In this document: in pieces, positions 31,011 to 32,864 of the stretch
Layout of the letters: each line of letters opens with the position of its first letter
Position numbering within the stretch: the first letter of the stretch is position 1
Source of the DNA: Haplomitrium mnioides
Lineage: Eukaryota > Marchantiophyta > Haplomitriopsida > Calobryales
DNA length: 32,864 bases
Direction of reading: 5' to 3'
Assembly: GCA_049999725.1 (NCBI GenBank)
Contig: JBNGIS010031580.1
Coordinates: 1 to 32,864, forward strand
Made by a program: the position numbers and the translations under genes
The notes under the pieces: generated by a model
What the model saw: only the letters and a program-made list of their open reading frames with translations
Told to the model about the DNA's origin: nothing
Databases searched by the model: none

Positions 31011-31118
31011 GGGTGGTCCAATCAGAGTGAGAGAGAAAAGAGCGGTCCAATTAGAAGAGGATAAAAAAAGAACCAACAAGGTTCCTCCACATATGTAAGC
31101 AAGGAGTTTTCTATCAAG

Positions 31119-31127
31119 TATATAAAG
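31119..31127 (+). promoter_or_regulatory. LTR TATA box (TATATAAAG)
   Basis: Good TATA box in the 5' LTR, following two CCAAT words at 31018 and 31047. Transcription would start near 31150. Confidence 0.7.
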
Positions 31128-31236
31128 AAGGGAGAGTGCCTTGTTTGGCATCTCTTACCTTGTGAGTTTTTGAAGTCTTTGTGCACTTCTCTTGTATGTG
31201 TTGTGCTAACTTGTGCGTGTGTAAGTAGTGTTACAA

Positions 31237-31248
31237 TGGTATCAGAGC
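31237..31248 (+). other. Primer-binding site for initiator tRNA-Met
   Basis: TGGTATCAGAGC matches the complement of the 3' end of plant tRNA-iMet, the usual primer site of many plant LTR retrotransposons. It lies one base after the LTR terminal CA. Confidence 0.9.
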
Positions 31249-31894
31249 TTGGTCTTCTCTAAAGAAGTGTGGATTACCTCTCTTTAGAGAAGCACTAAAG
31301 ACCTTTTGGAGTAGTGGAATCTCCACTTTGCATTAACTCCAAGAGAGTTAAACTCTCAAGTTTTCATGAGTGAAGGATCGCGGATATCCCATCCTTTATG
31401 AATGAAGATAAGAAGTTTGACTTGATACTATGGTAGCTAATGGATAGAGGAGCATTTGTACCTCCTAGAACTCCGCTATTGAACCCTTTTAATATTCGTG
31501 TATTTAACATTGACAAACATTTCTTTTGTCAATTTTTAGTGTATAATTTTGAGGATGATTTTATGGTCTTTGTGATGGAATCGAGAGAACATGTTATCTT
31601 GCTTGTGGTTAATTATGGTGTTACATAAGAGTGTTTCATTTATGTTTTGTGGTAGATAGAAAATGGATTTGAGCCAAACTCCTGTAGAAGAGTTCAACTC
31701 TAAGTGTCATATTTCCATTCGAGTAACGCCTAAGCAAATGCAACGAGATTTTCTTGTTCGTAAATTTGGAGAGAGGTTTTGTAATTCAGTGTTAGCATCA
31801 ACTAAACCTTTTATTTTACCTATTTTACATAATTAGAATGTGTATGTATCTGTTTTCGTATGAGTTACAAGCAGTTGAGTTGTAATAGAAAATC
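31249..31894 (+). other. Retrotransposon leader with hairpin and short ORFs
   Basis: A perfect 12-bp inverted repeat (31254-31265 with 31281-31292, 15-nt loop) follows the primer site. Two short open frames, 31440-31628 (62 aa) and 31663-31836 (57 aa), match nothing I know. They may be leader ORFs or decayed host sequence. Confidence 0.55.
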
Positions 31895-32864
31895 ATGGAG
31901 GCGAGTTCGAGCAATCTAGAAGGAGGAGCTTGGATGATGGCAAAGTTAGAAGAACTCCAAACAGCCCTTATAGCAAGCCAACAACAAAAAAATATGTTGA
32001 TGGCGTAAATGGTGAAAATACGGTTGCAACAAGAGAACGGAGAAGGGAGTCGAGAAACACTACTTCAAAAGATGAGCAAATCGTGTAAAGTGGACGCTTA
32101 TGGAGGAAGCCATATGGTAGGTGTTGTAGAAGGATGGGTGTATTGGATGGAAGTTCACATGTCATATTATCCGCAAGATCATTTTTAACAGAGCATGCAT
32201 CTATTTGAGTACAAGGACAAAAAAAATGCACGAGGAGAACAACTTTTGTGGAGTAGCCTTAAAGAATGCTTACTACAAAATTTCAAAGTGGTAGACTCTG
32301 TATTAACCGCAAGGACTAAGCTTTGGAAATTAGAGCAACAAGGCAGTGTTGCAAGGTACATTGAAGAGTTTCGAAGCCTACAAGTCCAAATTGAAGACAT
32401 GAGTTCAGCCGAGGCCCTCGACAAATTTTTGCAAGGATTAAAAAGGAAGATTTGAGGGGAAGTTATGATGTGCAACCCGAAGGATGTTAGCGAAGCCATC
32501 TCATTTGCTCAAAGAATTGAAGGAACATTGGGGATTGTGCAAACATGAGGGAATTATGACCCAACGTCTATGGAGTTGGGACATATTAAAAGAAAAGATT
32601 TCAATCGCCCTAATCAACAACCAGGAGGACCTCACAATGCTATAGAAAGAAGAACTGAATAACGACGAGAAACACGAACATGTTATAATTGTGGGCGAAT
32701 AGGGCATATTGCACCGAATTGTAGAGCAATACAACGTAATCAAAGGTGAGTGTTTCGAATGCCTCTTCATAATGTCAATAATGGAGAAGAAGAAGAATGT
32801 GAGGGAAACGAGGGGCGTCAGTAAAAGAACCTCGTGGTTTTGTTGGGACAAAGAAGAAATCCAA
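31895..32864 (+). pseudogene. Ty3/gypsy-like gag with CCHC zinc knuckle, seven in-frame stops, runs off window
   Basis: Gag binds and packages the element RNA. From ATG 31895 one frame can be followed to the window end with no frameshift. Features in order: the gag core (LLWSSLKECLLQNF, QQGSVARYIEEFRSLQVQIE, ALDKFLQGLKRKI), typical of plant Ty3/gypsy Retrotrans_gag, then the zinc knuckle CYNCGRIGHIAPNC at 32681-32722 (C-x2-C-x4-H-x4-C). Stops lie at 32006, 32186, 32453, 32546, 32660, 32747 and 32822. The protease/RT part would lie beyond the window. Confidence 0.82.

Larger units (their letters stand above)
30700..31235 (+). mobile_element. 5' LTR of a Ty3/gypsy-like retrotransposon
   Basis: Starts TGTAAG and ends GTTACA, giving the matched termini TGTAA...TTACA. 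It is 536 bp long and sits one base before a tRNA-iMet primer-binding site. It contains a TATA box 108-116 bp before its end and an upstream repeat array. A second TGTAA at 30659 is an alternative start. The 3' LTR lies outside the window, so the boundary and target-site duplication cannot be checked here. Confidence 0.75.

Noticed and set aside
31237-32722. Ty1/copia assignment based on the tRNA-iMet primer site
   Set aside because: The primer site is shared by both superfamilies. The gag core and single CCHC knuckle look like Ty3/gypsy, though without pol this stays provisional.
31895-32864. RNA editing or stop-codon recoding to explain the seven gag stops
   Set aside because: U-to-C editing that rescues stops is known from organelles of some land plants, not from nuclear retroelements. 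Ordinary pseudogene decay is simpler.
1-32864. tRNA, rRNA, CRISPR arrays or bacterial-type operons
   Set aside because: None seen. Spliced genes and retroelements show this is eukaryotic nuclear DNA.

Overview
This is nuclear DNA from a land plant. Three intron-rich genes have GT-AG splice sites and plant-type products: a bZIP factor with an Ile variant of the basic region, a plastid-type Nudix hydrolase, and the O-GlcNAc transferase SECRET AGENT. L1-like (LINE) and Ty3/gypsy-like retroelements are also present. I cannot name the species. A non-flowering land plant is my guess, not something the sequence proves.

Layout. 1-262: AT-rich 92-bp tandem repeat. 263-1626: no gene seen. 1627-4837 (minus): six-exon bZIP gene of about 722 aa. 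4838-6361: divergent promoter region with ACGT-core motifs. 6362-8376 (plus): six-exon Nudix gene, 256 aa. 8377-9537: convergent intergenic DNA. 9538-27542 (minus): SECRET AGENT gene. I could splice 28 coding exons by eye into one unbroken 988-aa frame, with TPR repeats first and the glycosyltransferase domain second. 27543-28480: its 5' flank. From about 28.45 kb the DNA becomes strongly AT-rich. It ends in a decayed Ty3/gypsy-like element: 5' LTR 30700-31235, primer-binding site, leader hairpin, and a gag frame with a zinc knuckle that runs off the window.

The 8.7-kb intron 15 of SECRET AGENT (12488-21204) is the most eventful region. It holds a cluster of L1-like elements, all in the host gene's sense orientation: a 5'-truncated copy (A), a nearly full-length copy (B, with ORF1, endonuclease and an open reverse-transcriptase frame) and a third 3' fragment (C) ending in an (AG)n microsatellite. 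Copies A and B end in a pentanucleotide AGAAT-type tail. In copy B, ORF1 and ORF2 lie in the same frame, separated by one TAG, and ORF2 has no ATG before its endonuclease motifs.

The host genes show no operon-like or shared-pathway logic. The bZIP and Nudix genes share a 1.5-kb divergent upstream region. SECRET AGENT is a nuclear/cytosolic signalling glycosyltransferase that has kept its frame despite the insertions.
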